From Tyto alba (Eukaryota; Chordata; Aves; Strigiformes; Tytonidae): a stretch of DNA of 64,000 bases. Below are positions 36,574 through 50,691 of this stretch, one piece after another. Made by a program: the position numbers and the translations under genes. The DNA lies in the NCBI RefSeq assembly GCF_018691265.1, contig NW_024881324.1, positions 3,165,730 to 3,229,729 on the forward strand. The letters are read 5' to 3'. Below the pieces are notes generated by a model. It saw only the letters and a program-made list of their open reading frames with translations, was not told the origin of the DNA and made no database searches. How positions within the stretch are numbered: the first letter of the stretch is position 1; each line of letters opens with the position of its first letter.

Positions 36574-39041
36574 ACCCGACGTAAATGAAGAAAGCTGATC
36601 ATAAGTCCGCTGACCCGTCTTCAGAGGATTTACTGTGCTCTGTCCTGATTTCCTAACGCTGCCCTACGCGGTGCTCAGCGGTGCGATTTCCCCCTGTCCC
36701 AGCGGGTTACCCAGTTCGTTCCCAGCTCCTGGGACTGCGGCTCCTGCCTCTGGCTCCTGGCAAACCCTTGCAGTCCCTTGAAACCTCGCCATCACTGCTG
36801 CTCCCGGGAAAAAAAACTATTCACAGAAGTGAAAGGGAAATCGGGCCTTATTGCTTATACAATACCTATTCCAGTTTATGGCCTGCCATTCTCCTGATGA
36901 GGATTGGTAAGCTGTATTAGCTGGCACCATCAAAAATAAACGCTGCAAACGACACGCATGAATTTAGCATTCTCTGCTTTGCAGTGCGTTGCTGAATTCG
37001 TGAAAGAGCACGGTTTATAGGGGAAGGTAATACGTATTATCAGACCACCTGATGCAGCTGAAAGAAATACCAGCTTTCGAGCACACAGAATTTTCTTCAA
37101 GAAATTGGAATCAGTAAAAGCAAGGACTTAGACTAACTTCTGTGTAGTTTAAGTGAATTTATATGAATGCTTTAACTCTTGGGTTCTGAACTTTGTGACT
37201 TTTCCAAAAGCAACCTTATATTAACAACACTGCCTGCTGAACTAGAAGAGTCACCGGTTAATTGGAGTAGATGTTATTTGCTTCATGCTAGTCTTTTCAG
37301 TCCTTTTATCTTTAGGTCTAAAAGCAGACCTCCGGTTTGGCTGACATTGAAAATATCATTTTCAACTTTCAATTAATTGTCTCTAAAATCAGTCTCAACT
37401 CAGAATATACGATCAGCTCAAAATCCTACTAATCCTTTTCCGTACTTGCACTGTTAATACTAATTTGGGATACCAGAATCACATTCCATGGATTTGGCAT
37501 GTCACAGAGAATGGAAGATGTAAAAATGTCTATCTAGGTATATTCTGTCTAGCACATAAGATAAACACAGTGAGACTCTGGTGGAAAATGCTGTCTCCAA
37601 ATCCAAATAAAACATTTTAATGGCTAGGAGTAAGTTATGTAGAGGTGACACTGTGAAGCGTTTTTCAGTCATACCTGCATTTTGGATTTCACTTGCTTAA
37701 CCATAGATATATAACTAAATGGCTTCATCTGAATCACTGTTGGACTACACCTTGCAAATAGTTTGTGTTCAGGAGGTTGCTGCATTACCTAGATTACATA
37801 GAAATACAGTTTTGTTTTAATTGATTTTTATTGGTGAGTTATATCAAGTAGAAAGCTGGGGAAACCAGGTACAGGGAAAAAACAGTGACAATGTTGAGTC
37901 CCTGTAAAATTGTGCTGACTAAACTAATGCACAGGTTGCTCATTTGAACCTTCTTTTTGAGATGCTCTTCTAAATAAATATTTGCCCTTTGTGTTACTAA
38001 GGCTTTGCTGTTTTGTACATGTGCCACAGATGTGCAGAGTAACACTAGTATTGCACAATCATATCAGCATTGTGTCAGAAATTCAGTGAAGCTAACAGGA
38101 CAGGTAGATTGTCCTATATTTAAATTGCAATGGCCCGGATTAAGATTATCGTGGATTAAGATGAGCCATTTTACCATGAAGTGCTGGATATAAACTCTTG
38201 ATAAATCACTGATTGTCCTTGGAGTTCAGGAGCTGAATGATGCTGGTTCTGTTTTTAAATTCTTTGCACTTCTTTCATGGCTGCACAGAGCATGTCACTA
38301 GTAGACAGCATCCATCCTCAACTCCACTATTTTTCTTCCCCAAAGCTTCGAGCTTCATGCTTTTCTCACCTCCCATTTGTAATTGCAATCCTCTACTACT
38401 CTGGATGTTGTCTCTGAAGAAGCAATGGACAGCTGCTGTATTCCACTGAGAGTCTATGAACGCTCCTGCTTCCCCCACCAGTCACAAATGAAATACTGAA
38501 AAGTAGAAATGTACGCTCACTATGCAACAGCTTCTTAATGAAGGAAGCATGAAAGTGTTCACATAAATCAGTGAGAAGGGGAACTGAAAAAAAAAACGCT
38601 TGTCAGCCTTCTATCTGCCTTGGTGTGTCAAGGGTTCTGGAAAGTAGATCAGAAATCTATCAGATTTTGCATGGTAAAAATGTTGTGCTGGATCAAAGAA
38701 GTTTTATACATTCAAAAAAAACAGACAGAAAAGAGCTGAGGAAGAAAATACACATCTGCCCCCGTGTCTCTTGCTTTACTACCTGAAGAAGGGCAAAGGT
38801 AGTGGAGTCAAAATGCAGGTTTTGCTGTGGGTTTTTCAATAGGGGAGGAGCTGTTGTAACACATGCAAGCTCACTTCTCCATGGCTACAGAGGCTGGGAG
38901 AGCTCTTTCACTGGTGGATGATAGGCAATTGGGTCAGCAAAGGGTGTTCTGGGAACTACAGTTGGGGATGAAAAATATATGAGAATACTTTGCCTTCTCT
39001 TGCGTATAGAGTAATTTTAGGGTTTTGTGGGGTGTTTGGTG

Positions 39042-39090
39042 TTTTGTTTTTTTTTTTTTTTTTTTTTCTTTTGTGTGTGTGTTTTTTTTT
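39042..39090. repeat. T-rich tract
   Basis: Includes T21 (39047-39067) followed by a (GT)n stretch and another T9 run. Confidence 0.9.
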
Positions 39091-40695
39091 CCTCCCCCAA
39101 AAAAGTTTCATTTCATGATATTATATGGCTGGGGGAAATGCACATTTAATAGCAGGTTCTTGTGATACTTCTGGGACTTGATGGTCATGCTGTGTACATT
39201 CAGAATGTAAATTGGTGCTGACAAGGTATTCTGCAACATAAACAATTGTATGTGAAATCTTGTAAGCACCCCAAATAATGAAGAAGTGTAGTGTTTTGGG
39301 CTTTGTGGGAAGGAAGGTGTTATTCTATTTTTTTCATATGAAGAATACTTACATCTCTTGGGCAAGTCTAGGTATTGATACAAATGAAAGTGTGGAAGAA
39401 GAGGCTTCATACAGTTGGCTTTCATGCACTATAGGAAATAATTTGTGTCTACTATGAAACTTATGATACATCTCAGTGTACTCTTTTACATAGTACAATT
39501 GGTTTGATTTGACCCTCTTCATTTGAAATGTTCCAACTCTCCATTCTAAGGTACAGAATGTTCCACTTTGGCTAATGATCTTTATTTCCTCTTTTGATAG
39601 GCTCCCTTATCACTGCAAATGAGTATCCTTATGGGATAAGGCCAATAAACTACTTACATGTGTAAAGCTAAGCCAGAAAAACATCTTATCTACATGAAGA
39701 AGGTACATGAGGTACAGCTGAGAACCCTCCTAGGGGACTTCAGTTGTCCACTTCCTGGTACCTCAGTTCTCCAGATGAAACAAGCAATAGCAGTGAAAAA
39801 AACTAACCAACCAAACCCAAATATATACATGTATGTATATACAGTTATAGACTAAGGCATTTCCTACTGTAATTATGTTGATAAGGGATGTAGCATTTTT
39901 AATCAACATACTTGCACAGTATAGTTCTAATTTAAGATTAAATGCACGTGCACAATGACCAGCCTTGCACGTGATTTTTAAGCTCACTTTCTCATGTGCT
40001 CTTCTCCTTCTTTATATGTATTTAATAATAGATCACATCTTGAAAATAACCTTTTTATAAGCAGACATGTAGAAGATATAAACAGTGGCAAGAAAGTCTA
40101 CTACAGAAAAAGCCAGGAGGAGGAGATCAGAAAACAGCTCTGCAAACAAGTAGAAGGAAAGGAATAATCAGCTCAGGAGCTAAAATTGGGCAAGAGCAGA
40201 AATAGTTTAAAATCTGAATATTGTATACAGCTTTTTCTGAGGATATTTCTGAGGCCATGTCTGTTGCAAAAAAAAAAAATATGTTTTTTACTTGGGGGAG
40301 ATCCACTGCATACTTATATACTTGTTCAAAATCCTAGGAGTCAGAGAGAGATTGTATTTATATTTTTATTGGAGGTTATGTTGGGAAACATGTAAAATTC
40401 CTACTTGTGGTTTAAGTCCTTTTGTGTAGTATAACATTTTTTCTGGAGGATATTAATTGCTTGTCCCACAATAAAATAAAAAATCCCTACAAAGCAGTCT
40501 TTCTGCCTGTTTAGCCCCCTGAACTTACTCAATGTGGAGCAGATAAGCAACTGTAGGAAAAGGTGGGCAAGTGAGTGACTATGAACAGGAGTGAGGAAGG
40601 GTACTTAGCCTTTGCATTACCTGTGAGTCAAACCTCTTGCCAACTGTTTTTGTTGGTATAGTTTTATGCTAAGTCTAAGAGTGTCACAAAAGCTG

Positions 40696-40735
40696 TTTTT
40701 ATTTATTTTTTTTTTTTTTATTTTTTTTTTTTTTA
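40696..40735. repeat. T-rich tract
   Basis: T-runs interrupted by single A residues, including a final run of 14 T. Confidence 0.9.
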
Positions 40736-43700
40736 GTCTGTGTAGTTGTGCACAAATTCTAAAGGCTTTTATATTCAAAATTTAAAAGCAGGAGTGAAAT
40801 TTTAATCCAGGGCAGCTGGTAAATCGGTCTTCGGGAATGCCACAATGCTTTGGTGGAGGGGGAAGTGATTCAATAACAATGAGCAAACACTTAGGAGAAG
40901 GCTGGCCTAGTGCTATCTCAAAAAGATACTGTGTCAGATGGACTTGTTGAGTCCATCAGCTCCTGGGACCCCAGGAGGTCATGAGCTGTAAAGTATGCTA
41001 TATCTCTAAGCCTACAGAGATATGGGTTCCTACAAATGCTCTACTTTCTGCATGCCCAGGCCCCTTCACACTGTCTCAAACTACACTGAGAAAGGAACTC
41101 TTCAGAGTATTTTGTTAACACAAACAATTGCTGTGGAGAATTTTAAGCATGTTAGGGATGGGCTAGGGAAGGAACTGTGAAATGCAGGTCTAACAACTCA
41201 TCCATTTTAGACTCCTGGGGCAATATTTTCTTTGAAGAAATCAATACCCCTCCCTCCAAAGCAAGCTGTCAAAACAAAAGCCCATTTGACTTCCAAATTT
41301 CTCCTTCTGGCATTTTAGCACTAGTGAAAAGTGTAAATTGTTTAGAGAAACTGATTTAGGGTATTGTATTAATAAGAGCAAAAAATGTGAGAATAGCTCT
41401 CCTGTTGGCACTTCTTCAGTAAATAACATCTTTAGGTAGAAATGTTGAAGGATACTTTATTGGAAGTATTTAGCTGAAAAATGGGGTCAGAGACTGAAAT
41501 GGTGAGGATGCTACCAGAGCCTGCAAAGCTTAAACTACCAGCCTTGTCATGATTGTAGTGCTTGTTAAAAGCTGCCTTCATTAGCAAGTGATAATATGAA
41601 AAAGGACTTTGCATTGTGACTAGGAAGTCTGGACTTGGTTACCTTCCCTCATAACCTGAACAAGATAACAAGGAATAAAATGTATCTTTTATTGTGAACT
41701 CCGTAGAAGCTGAAACAGGTTGGCATACTTATAAGGGAGGCATATGCATTTCCTTCCTAGATATAGCCTTTTACTGTCTATCTTAAAAACAATTACATAG
41801 AAATGCTACAAATTTGTGCTGGCAACTATGTTATATAACCGGGGTGTCTTCATTTTAGTAAGATGCTGTATTTCCTCTTGCAAAGTGCTGTTTAGAATAC
41901 CTGTAAGCTTGGAATGTTAAGTACTGCGAAATCTCTGCCTTCTAAGGAATTACGTTTTGTATGCAACATTTTAGGCAGCTGAAAAGAAGACTTCCAACAC
42001 AGAATGATAGCTTAGCATTTCCAGTTCTAGGAACAACTGTGTAAGCCATGTCTTTATTAGATTTTTGATCTGTAAGTGGAGGCCTATTTCCACGTTTTAT
42101 TTCCATTTTACTCTTGTACCTTACTCACCCTTTCCTTGTCCTTCCTGCCTCCCTGAAACACACATCTCTCTTCTCCCCCCTCCCCCTCCAAGTCTTGCAA
42201 GTCTCAAGTCTTAATTATTTAGAGTAGGGAAGAAGATATCAGGACAGTATAATTCTACAAGATTCAGATTACATCCCCTGACGAATAGCAAATGTACAAT
42301 GGCAACTTGTGTGAATTACATAAGAAAACAATGGCATTTTGAGAATGGTGGTGAATTGAATACAGTTCAGACATGCATACCTAAGAAAGGATCTCTGCCA
42401 TCAATTACTTGCAGGCACCTGTGTGCAAAGTGCTTGGTGTTCTCTGTAGAACAATGGAATCCTTTTAATACTGTAGTCCTAGGATTGTTGAAACCATTGA
42501 TTTACTGTCTTGAGAGCTAAAGCCACTTATTACTAAGAGTGATCTACAAACCCCCAAAGTGACTGTAAATCTCTCATGTGGTAATGCAGCAGACCACAGG
42601 CCTGCAGGTAGTAAATGCAAGTAGCAAACCCTTTCAGGTGTACACAGGTTCTTCAAGTGAAAGGCTTTGTGAGGTCCCCTTTGTTTTTGTGGAGCTTTGT
42701 ATGTTAGAGATGCTTAGCAGGGAAGTGGGTATTGGAAATCCTGAATTATTACTTTGAGCTGGCAGTAAGAAGGATGCTTTTCCAGTTGTTTTGACTCATA
42801 GCACCAGAAGTCTATCAAAAGTCAGTGAGTTTCACCACCAGTTTTCCTAAAGAAACGTTTTGAATTCAGATACAAACCTTCTCTCCCTATTTACCATGTT
42901 TTAATTGCTCTGAAGTAATGGATTACTGAGTTCCTCTGTACCTTCTGTATGGGTCTTTCTATTCCAAGATGAAGTGTTGAGTCCAGAGTTGTAGAAGAAT
43001 ATTTCTTATTTGAATATTCTTTTTGTTCTTTCAGGAAATTGTCTCTGATTTTTCTAATCCCTCTGCAGTAGTGCAGTTAAACTAATGTCCCAAAGAACTA
43101 GGGGCTCTAATTATTCTTCAGCTTGCTAACAAATGTCACCCATTTAAAAATACAGACTGTTAAAACAGCCTTGGTAAACTGCAGAGCATGGCTGGTTGGC
43201 TCTGTTGTAATATTTTGAGTCCTTTTGTAAAACGGTTTACAGAGTGTTCACCACTATGAAAGGAGTGACTTGATACCCAATTGGCTGCTATGTAAAGCAC
43301 TGTAAAGTCATAAATACTGAAACTACAGGCTGACAAGGAAGAGCAGACCGAGATGGAATGCAAGACCTCAAGTGGAAACATTTTTAATTAAGGCACGAAT
43401 ATTTAATGTTTATTCATGGCAGAAGAAAACTGGAAGATATTCTGAAAGGCCTATGCAAAACCAGGGTTTTTAAGTAGATGGATGGGAGGGTTTTCTCCTT
43501 TCAATAACTGAAAGTAGAAGTCATTCTGGATTCATTAATATGTGCCTAGGTGAGTTCTGCTTTTATCTATTGAAAGACAAAATTCCTCAGCCTTTTGTCA
43601 ACCCTGAATGTTAAAATAGCAGCAGTCAGACACCAAGAAAGAAAATATCTAAGTAGATTGTGTACCGGTTTTCAAAAAACATTTGGTTACAATTTTCTCT

Positions 43701-44651
43701 GCTGCAATTACAGTTTCTTAAAAGTGGGGGAAAAAGTGGAAAGTGGAAGCTTTATGGATTCATTCACTACCAAAAGTTGAGCTTTGAGGAAAATATTAAA
43801 TATTCAGAAACCTGTAAAGGTCTTGAGCTAGTAAGATTTCATAATGAAAATCTCCCAAGTGCAAACAGATTGTAAACTGATAGAGAGACTTGTCTAAACA
43901 CAAATCTGATTTTATGTTATCTATTTTGTCATAGTTAAAACATTGTAACTCCTTTTATTAAAATGAATATTATTACATTGGTTTGGTGCTATAATAGTAT
44001 TCCAGGGACTAGATGACATAGGTTGATATAAGATGGCTTTATGTTAATATAAGTACATCAGTACTAACAGTTGTACTGGTGTTATAGTTATGTGATCATA
44101 CATAAAGCTAAATATAGATGTACTATAGAGTTATTACAATCCTCTTACTCCAGTGGAATAGCAGTTCTGGTGAGTATAGGGATGTGGATTTTCAGACCCT
44201 GACAGCTTAGACATATGCTTAACAAATTCATTTAATAAATGTTATTTAGTGGTTTAAGTGGTTACAATATTCATGCTGGAGTGAATGAAACAGTGTTTGA
44301 ATGCTTGGTCTTCTGTTCCAGTACATAGTCTAGAGTTCAAACTGCCACAGTACTTGGTTTGAATTAAATTGCCAGATTTTCCACTGAAGTAGCTCTTGTC
44401 CTCAGCTATTTCATCTTACTTTAGTTCTGGGGCTTACTTTGGGACAATAGTGAAGTGGGGAAAAGTAATCTTTCGAATTGGGTCAGTCAGTGATGAGTGA
44501 CTGTGAGGCTTAAGTCAATGATACACCTCCTGTGATGTAGCTGTATCTGAAGCTGATGGCTAGGGAGAAAGCACACAGGAATACATGCAGTGTCCTGTAA
44601 CCCAGGCATCATTTGATATTTTGCTGGACACTGGATCTCCTATAGAGTTCA

Positions 44652-46005
44652 AAGAATCATAGAATCACACACTGACAGGATGGGTGAGGTTGGAAGGGAC
44701 CTCTGGAGATCATCTGGTCCAACTTCCCTGCTCAATCAGCGTGACCTACAGCTGGTTGCACAGGAACATGTTTAGATGGCTTTTGAGTATCTCCAAGGAG
44801 GGAGACTCTACAGCCTTTCTGGGCAATCTGTGCCAATGCTTGGCCACCCTCACAGTGAAAAGGTGTTTCTTGATGTTCAGAGAGAACCTCTCATGTTTCA
44901 GTTTGTGTCCATTGCCTCTTGTCCTGTCGCTGGGCACCACTGAAAAAGAGCCAGGCTCTGTCCTCTTTGCACTCTCCCTTCAGGTGTTTATAGACATGGA
45001 TGATATTCCCCCTTGAGCCTTCTCTTCTCCAGGCTAAACAGACCCACCTCTCTCAGTCTTTCTTCATATGTGATATGCTCCAGTCCCTTTATCATCTTCC
45101 TGACCCTTTGCTGGACTCTGTCGCTATGTCCATGTCTGGTATGGAGGAGCCCAGAACTGGGCTTCAGGTGTGGCCTCACCAGTGCTGAGCAGAGAGGAAG
45201 GAGCACCTCACTTGGTCTGTTTGGCAATACTTCGCCTAAAGCAGCCCAGGATACCAGTAGCTTTCTTCACTCTAAGGGCACATTGCTGGCTCCTGTTCAC
45301 CTTGGTGTTTACTGGGACCCCCAAGACCTTTTCTGCCAAGCTGTTTTCCAGCTGGATGGTACCCAGCACATACCTGGTGCATGGAGTTGTTCCTTGCCAG
45401 GTGTGGGACTGTGCTTCTCCTTGCTGAACTTCCCGAGGTTCCTGTCAGCCCATTTCTCCAGCCTGTTGAAGTCTCTCTGGATGGCAGCGTGACCCTCTGG
45501 CCTACCAGCCACTCCTCCCGAATTTGTGTCTTGAGCACACTTGATGGGGGAACACCCTGCCCCATCATTCAGATCGTTAATGAAGATGTTGGACAGGACT
45601 GGGCCCAGTACTGACCTCTGGGGTTACACCACTAGTTACCAGCCTCTAATTACACTTCGCACCACTGATCCCCACCCTTGGGGCCCGGCCATTCATCCAG
45701 TTTTCAATCCACCTCACTGTCTGCTCATCCAGATCCTACAGCAACAGCTTGAGGGGCTATGAAACTCTTATGGGAGACCATGTCAAAGGCTTTGCTGAAG
45801 GCCCAGGGGACATTAGCCACTGCTCTCCCCTCATCTACCAGGTCTGTCATCTAATCATGTAAGTTAACTAGGTGGGTCAAGCATGACTTCTTCTTTGTGA
45901 AGCCATGCCGACTACTCCTGAGGAATTTCTTGTCCTTCGTGTGCCTGGAAATGATTGCCAGAATTAGTTGCTCTATCAGGGAGACCTGCAGATCCTGGCC
46001 TTTAG
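44652..46005 (-). mobile_element. CR1 LINE fragment, 5'-truncated, about 1.35 kb, minus strand
   Basis: The longest CR1 copy here. Its 3' end is at 44652 (plus-strand GAATCATAGAATC is the reverse complement of the CR1 terminal repeat). It then covers the C-terminal ORF2 (minus-strand VLLPLCSALVRPHL and [16 protein letters not shown]) and extends into the reverse-transcriptase domain to about 46005, where homology stops. The frame is broken by several stops and indels. At 45525-45539 the minus-strand codons read C-A-Q-D-T where active CR1 has F-A-D-D-T, so a catalytic aspartate of the reverse transcriptase is lost. It sits antisense in SLC9A3 intron 1. Confidence 0.93.
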
Positions 46006-48509
46006 ATTAGCAGTGTTCATACATGGATGGACCTTTATCCACATCATACCTTGTCAAAGAAAGAAACACTTCTGCATGCTGTTCTGATGAAATCAATATA
46101 CTTTGATTAACTGAAGCAAAATCTCATGCTAATATACAGAGGAAAGGAGAGCACCTGGTGGCTGTATGGTGGCCACGATGATCATGCCATCATGTATTAA
46201 AGAAAGGAATGACAAGGTACCAGCATAAAGTTTATCCTCTAACCTGTGTGCTTTCTGATCAGAATGGATTCAATTTTCTGATCCAAATGGCTTTCATTCA
46301 TATGTCCTGACTCTTCTGCTTTCTCTTAGCTGACACAGCATGAGTTCCATCTCTTATTTTAGACAGACCATTCTCCAGGATGAACTGATATTCTAAGGAA
46401 TAGTATTGATGGGAACACTCAGTGAGATCTACCAACTGGTAGTACCAAGCTCAAGGAGTAGCTAGCTGATTCAACAGGAACATGTATAAACCTGGAGGTG
46501 GTGGTTGTAGTGTTCACTGCTTCCTGCAGAACAGCATGATAGCTCTTCTTCTTACAGACTGCTCTTCTACCCACAGCTGTATGCCAGAAAGCACAATTCT
46601 GTAGTTCCTCCTCCGTACTAGGTTGGTATTTCTTCTTAGTCTTCCAGTTATCTAAATGACAGCACTGGTACTTTGGAATGTTACCTCCGTTTCCCCTTTT
46701 CTAATGGGATCTTTCTTAAGAAGACTGCCTTTGTTCCCCTAAAAAAAGAACCCTAAACCCCAAAAAATAAATGTCAAAAAGCCAAACCAACCAAGCAACC
46801 AATAAAACCTCCTCAGGTGAAACTATGTGGGTGGGTATTCCATCATTACATTTCTTTCCTACAAGAAAGACCAGGAAATTTCCAAGTCCATGATAGTTAT
46901 GGTCATGGTGGTCTCCTATTGCTTCCTTAGATGATACTCATTTATTTCTTATCTTCATTTCACTTCACAAAAGATGGTGCAAGCTCTGACTCTGAATAGG
47001 CAGACATTTGAATTATTGAACTGGTATTTTGTTGGGGTACCTGGGGTACCTTATTGGAGTGCAGATGAAGATATTTTGAGCTCAGTTATGCTTAGATTAG
47101 TTGCCATGGATGTTCATTAGTGGAGGGTAGTGTATTCTTTTTCTAAGTAGAAATAAATTCTTGAGTGAATACTGTGCTTATTCTCATGTTTCTTTAATAC
47201 TTGCTACCATAGATGTCATGTGGAAAATAAATCATAGATGTTTTCATAGGCAAACAACTAATTTAATTTGAATGCACACTTGTCCTAGTGTAACAAGTTG
47301 AGTAAGATAGTCTACATTTAAAAAAAAATGAACAATTTTGTGTTGATCAGGGGAGTGATCAATAATGAAAAAAAGTAATATAGAGAGAACTGTGAGACAA
47401 AAGACAGGATGGAAGCTACAGATGAGAGTGCTATTATGTATGTGGCATAAAAATTATGTAATTAGATTGTGAGGGAAAAAAATCAGAAAGCATCTACATA
47501 TTTATATTCAGTGTCTAATAAATGTATTAATACATTTCCAATTTTCTTAATTTCTATTTTGTTATCATGAAGTTAAATATTTGACTATCGCCTGAGGTTT
47601 TCTGATAACATATCTTCCATTCATCAAAAGGGGTTTGTCATAAACTACCGTCTGACAGATGCCATCAATATGTCCATTAGTCATAATCTCTTACCATGAA
47701 TTAGCAACATAAGATATTTTAGACTTTGCTCTATAGGGCTCCAAGAGGATAGCTTGTTCTCTTGGGCAATCTATCCTCAGGAGTACTCATCCAGTGGTTC
47801 TACGTGTCGTGTGGAGTACGGTGTATCTTAGAGGATGCTACCTTTTGGAGGTGTAAAAAGAATGCATAGCAAGGCTTAGTTTTTTCTCCACTGACAAGGC
47901 ATTTCCTAGACAAGATGAATAGTCAGCATGACTTTGTTCTCTTCAATGTTATGCTAAGTATTCCTTCAAATCAGGGAGCCATCTTTCTACCTGCTCCCAA
48001 TAATCCTATAAATCTTCATTTTATCTGGGCTTTTTAAAGGTAGCTTATGTACCTGTCAGTTGCTGTATTGCTGCTGATCTGTACGTGATCATACCTGACA
48101 GGTTTAAAAAACCCAGTATGGTGCAGCTACTCACAGTTGCAGAGTTTGAAGTGCTTTTCTATTTTAGTATTTGCCTTTTTTTTAATTTTTTTTGCCTTTT
48201 TATTTGTGTGTTCCACAATCTCTCATGCAGCAAAGTCTTATGATCCAAGACAAGAATGAAAGATAGGTTGTCAAACAAGGAAGATGATAGCTCACTCAGG
48301 CAGGTTCTCTAAGTGGTAGTGTAGCCCCCATAACACAGTCTGAAACATGTATCCCATAGCAGTGAAGACTTACGTTGCTTATGCAGTGAAAGTATCTGGA
48401 ATGAGAAAGCTGGTAATGTTACTTTGTTCTTGATAATATTTAGAAAAAAAGGTCTGCACTCTTCCAAATTTTTTCTTAGAAATAAAGAATATAGCAAGTT
48501 CAGAAGCTA

Positions 48510-48529
48510 TTTTTTTTTTTTTTTTTTTT
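48510..48529. repeat. T20 run
   Basis: Twenty consecutive T followed by CTCTTCAG, which together mimic a splice acceptor. Confidence 0.9.
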
Positions 48530-49936
48530 CTCTTCAGGATGTGACAGATATGACATTGAAGTCAGTGGAAGATAAATGCTTTGTAATTCACCTTTGCCTC
48601 CTGTCTGCTCAAATTAATTCAATCAATTTTCAGACATTCTCTGATCTGAGGATGAGCTTATTACACTTCACATGAGTCTGAAAAAAGGGCTGTCACATTT
48701 ATCATGGAGTTAAGGGGAGCAGCAATTCATTAGTACTTAATACATTAATCTTATTTGCAACCTTATGTTCCCTAGCATTTCAGTAAACAGAATTATGCCT
48801 TGTTTGCTTGTCTTAAATACTTGTACTGAAGAAAATGGTAATTAAGTGAAAAGCTAAAGCTTTTTGCTTTGAGACAAAATTATTCTTTTTGAGTGCTCAA
48901 TATAGCATATTAATTCTTTAGCCTTTCCTAAGGAATACAACAGAGATGATCTTACTGAAAACATAGTTTTCAAGGCATGTTCACTTGAATAATGCTGTTT
49001 GGTGTTTGAAAGTATGAGGATGTAAAAACAGCAGGAGGAAGTATGAAGTTTCCTTCTGTTTATTGTGATTTAGAAGTAAAGATTAAAACCAGTCCAAGAT
49101 AAACCTGCCACTGTAGGTGGAAACTCAGCTTGTGTACGGGTACTGAAGCTCTTATGTCAGGAAAGACCTACCCAAAAGTAAGGATGAATGGTCAATAGCT
49201 ATATTTTCCTCTTAATGCTGGTGTAGCACGTGTTCTCTGTCACATGAGGGAGGATCCCAATATGCTGAAAGTTAGTAGAACCTTGTCTATATGCCTTCAT
49301 CTGATAAATGTTTTATGATTATAGTCCAGTGAAGTGGTACTACAGCCAACAGTAGCGTTTGTGCTGTAATGGCTAAAATACAGTATCTGTACCTGGAGAT
49401 GAAAGAAACCTGGTAAAGAGCGCCACACATTGGGAACTGCTTATCGGTTAAGAATATGATGGAAGTACAGATAAACCATCAAGCAAATTCAGTTGCTGAC
49501 AAACGAAGCACTCATAACTGAAATGAAAATTGTAAAATATATCCTGTATAAAATATGATTATTTAGATGACAGTGAACATGGTGGAAAGTGGAGAATCCA
49601 TAGATTTAAGGAAAATTCAGCTGAGACTTGGCTTCTGTCTTGGTATTTTTTTCCTCCTTCTCATGACTAGCAGTATATTCAGGTACAGGATTTCAAGAGA
49701 TTAATGGGAAAAACAATATTAGCAGAAAGTCTGTCTGTTCACAACACTTGTCTTAGAACAAAAGCAGGCCTAACCTACCTGCATTTTTTATTTTACTGTT
49801 GGTATAATGCAGTGTCAGTTCAGCTAGGTCTTTCTGTCAGGTTGATGCTTTTCCACTCCAGCACTTTTTTCCAGGACCTACCCTGGCATTTACATGTATA
49901 TGAAGTTGCTACACTAATCCTTTTAGAATTAAGTCC

Positions 49937-49953
49937 ACATATATATATATATA
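49937..49953. repeat. (AT)n microsatellite
   Basis: About eight AT units, followed by ATTATTTTT-type repeats to about 49984. Confidence 0.85.
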
Positions 49954-50045
49954 CATTATTATTTTTATTATTTTTATTTTTTTCCAAGTTATATGATTTC
50001 TCTCACTTATGATTTATCTGTATGTCAGTAATTTAACTCCCTTTA

Positions 50046-50691
50046 CCGGACATGACCCAGCAATGTGTGCTCACAGCCCAGAACCCACCCGTGCCCTGGG
50101 CTGCAGCCAGAGCAGGGGGGGCAGCAGGGCCAGGGAGGGGATTCTCCCCCTCTGCTCCGCTCTGGGGAGACCCCCCTGCAGTGCTGGGGCCAGCTCGGGG
50201 GCCCCCAACAGCAGAAGGACCCGGAGCTGCTCGAGCGGGGCCAGAGGAGGCCACGAAGATGCTGGGGGGGCTGGAGCAGCTCCCCTGGGGGGCCGGGCTG
50301 AGAGAGTTGGGGGGGTTCAGCCTGGAGAAGAGAAGGCTCCGGGGGGACCTTCGAGCGGCCTCCCGGGGCTTAAAGGGGGGGATGGGAAAGGTGGGGGGGG
50401 GACTCTGGATCAGGGGGTGAGGGTAGGATGAGGAGGAACAGTTTTAAACTGACAGAGGGCAGATTTAGATGAGATCTAAGGCAGAAATCCTTCCCTGTGC
50501 GGGGGGTGAGGCGCTGGCCCAGGGTGCCCAGAGCAGCTGTGGCTGCCCCCTCCCTGGAAGGGTTCAAGGCCGGGTTGGACGGGGCTGGGAGCCCCCTGGG
50601 CTGGGGGAAGGGGGCCCTGCCCGGGGCAGGGGGGGTGGGACTAGGTGACCTTGAAGGTCCCTTCCAACCCCAACCATTCTGTGATTCTACG
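50046..50691 (+). mobile_element. CR1 LINE fragment, 5'-truncated, plus strand
   Basis: Starts at CATGACCCAGCAATGTGTGC in ORF2 and runs to the 3' end, CCTTCCAACCCCAACCATTC TGTGATTCTAC, with the CR1 terminal-repeat form. The part from 50239 parallels the 10139-10567 copy almost throughout, including the unusual G-rich GCTGGGGGGGCTGGAGCAG, so both belong to one GC-rich subfamily. It retains the palindromic CCCTGCCCGGGGCAGG near 50614 that the other copy lacks. The terminal bases look well preserved, but the frame is broken, so it is inactive. It is in sense orientation in SLC9A3 intron 1. Confidence 0.94.

Noticed and set aside
35556..36602. Long minus-strand open frame (348 codons) and other long frames in both directions across 35314-36602
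   Set aside because: They overlap the CpG-rich promoter and exon 1, have proline/arginine/glycine-rich low-complexity content, and exist in several frames at once because GC-rich DNA lacks stops. No domain is recognisable.
48510..48674. Possible cryptic exon after T20 and CTCTTCAG
   Set aside because: The 45-codon open frame is in phase 0, while exon 1 ends in phase 1. In phase 1 it hits a stop within about 13 codons. There is no donor.
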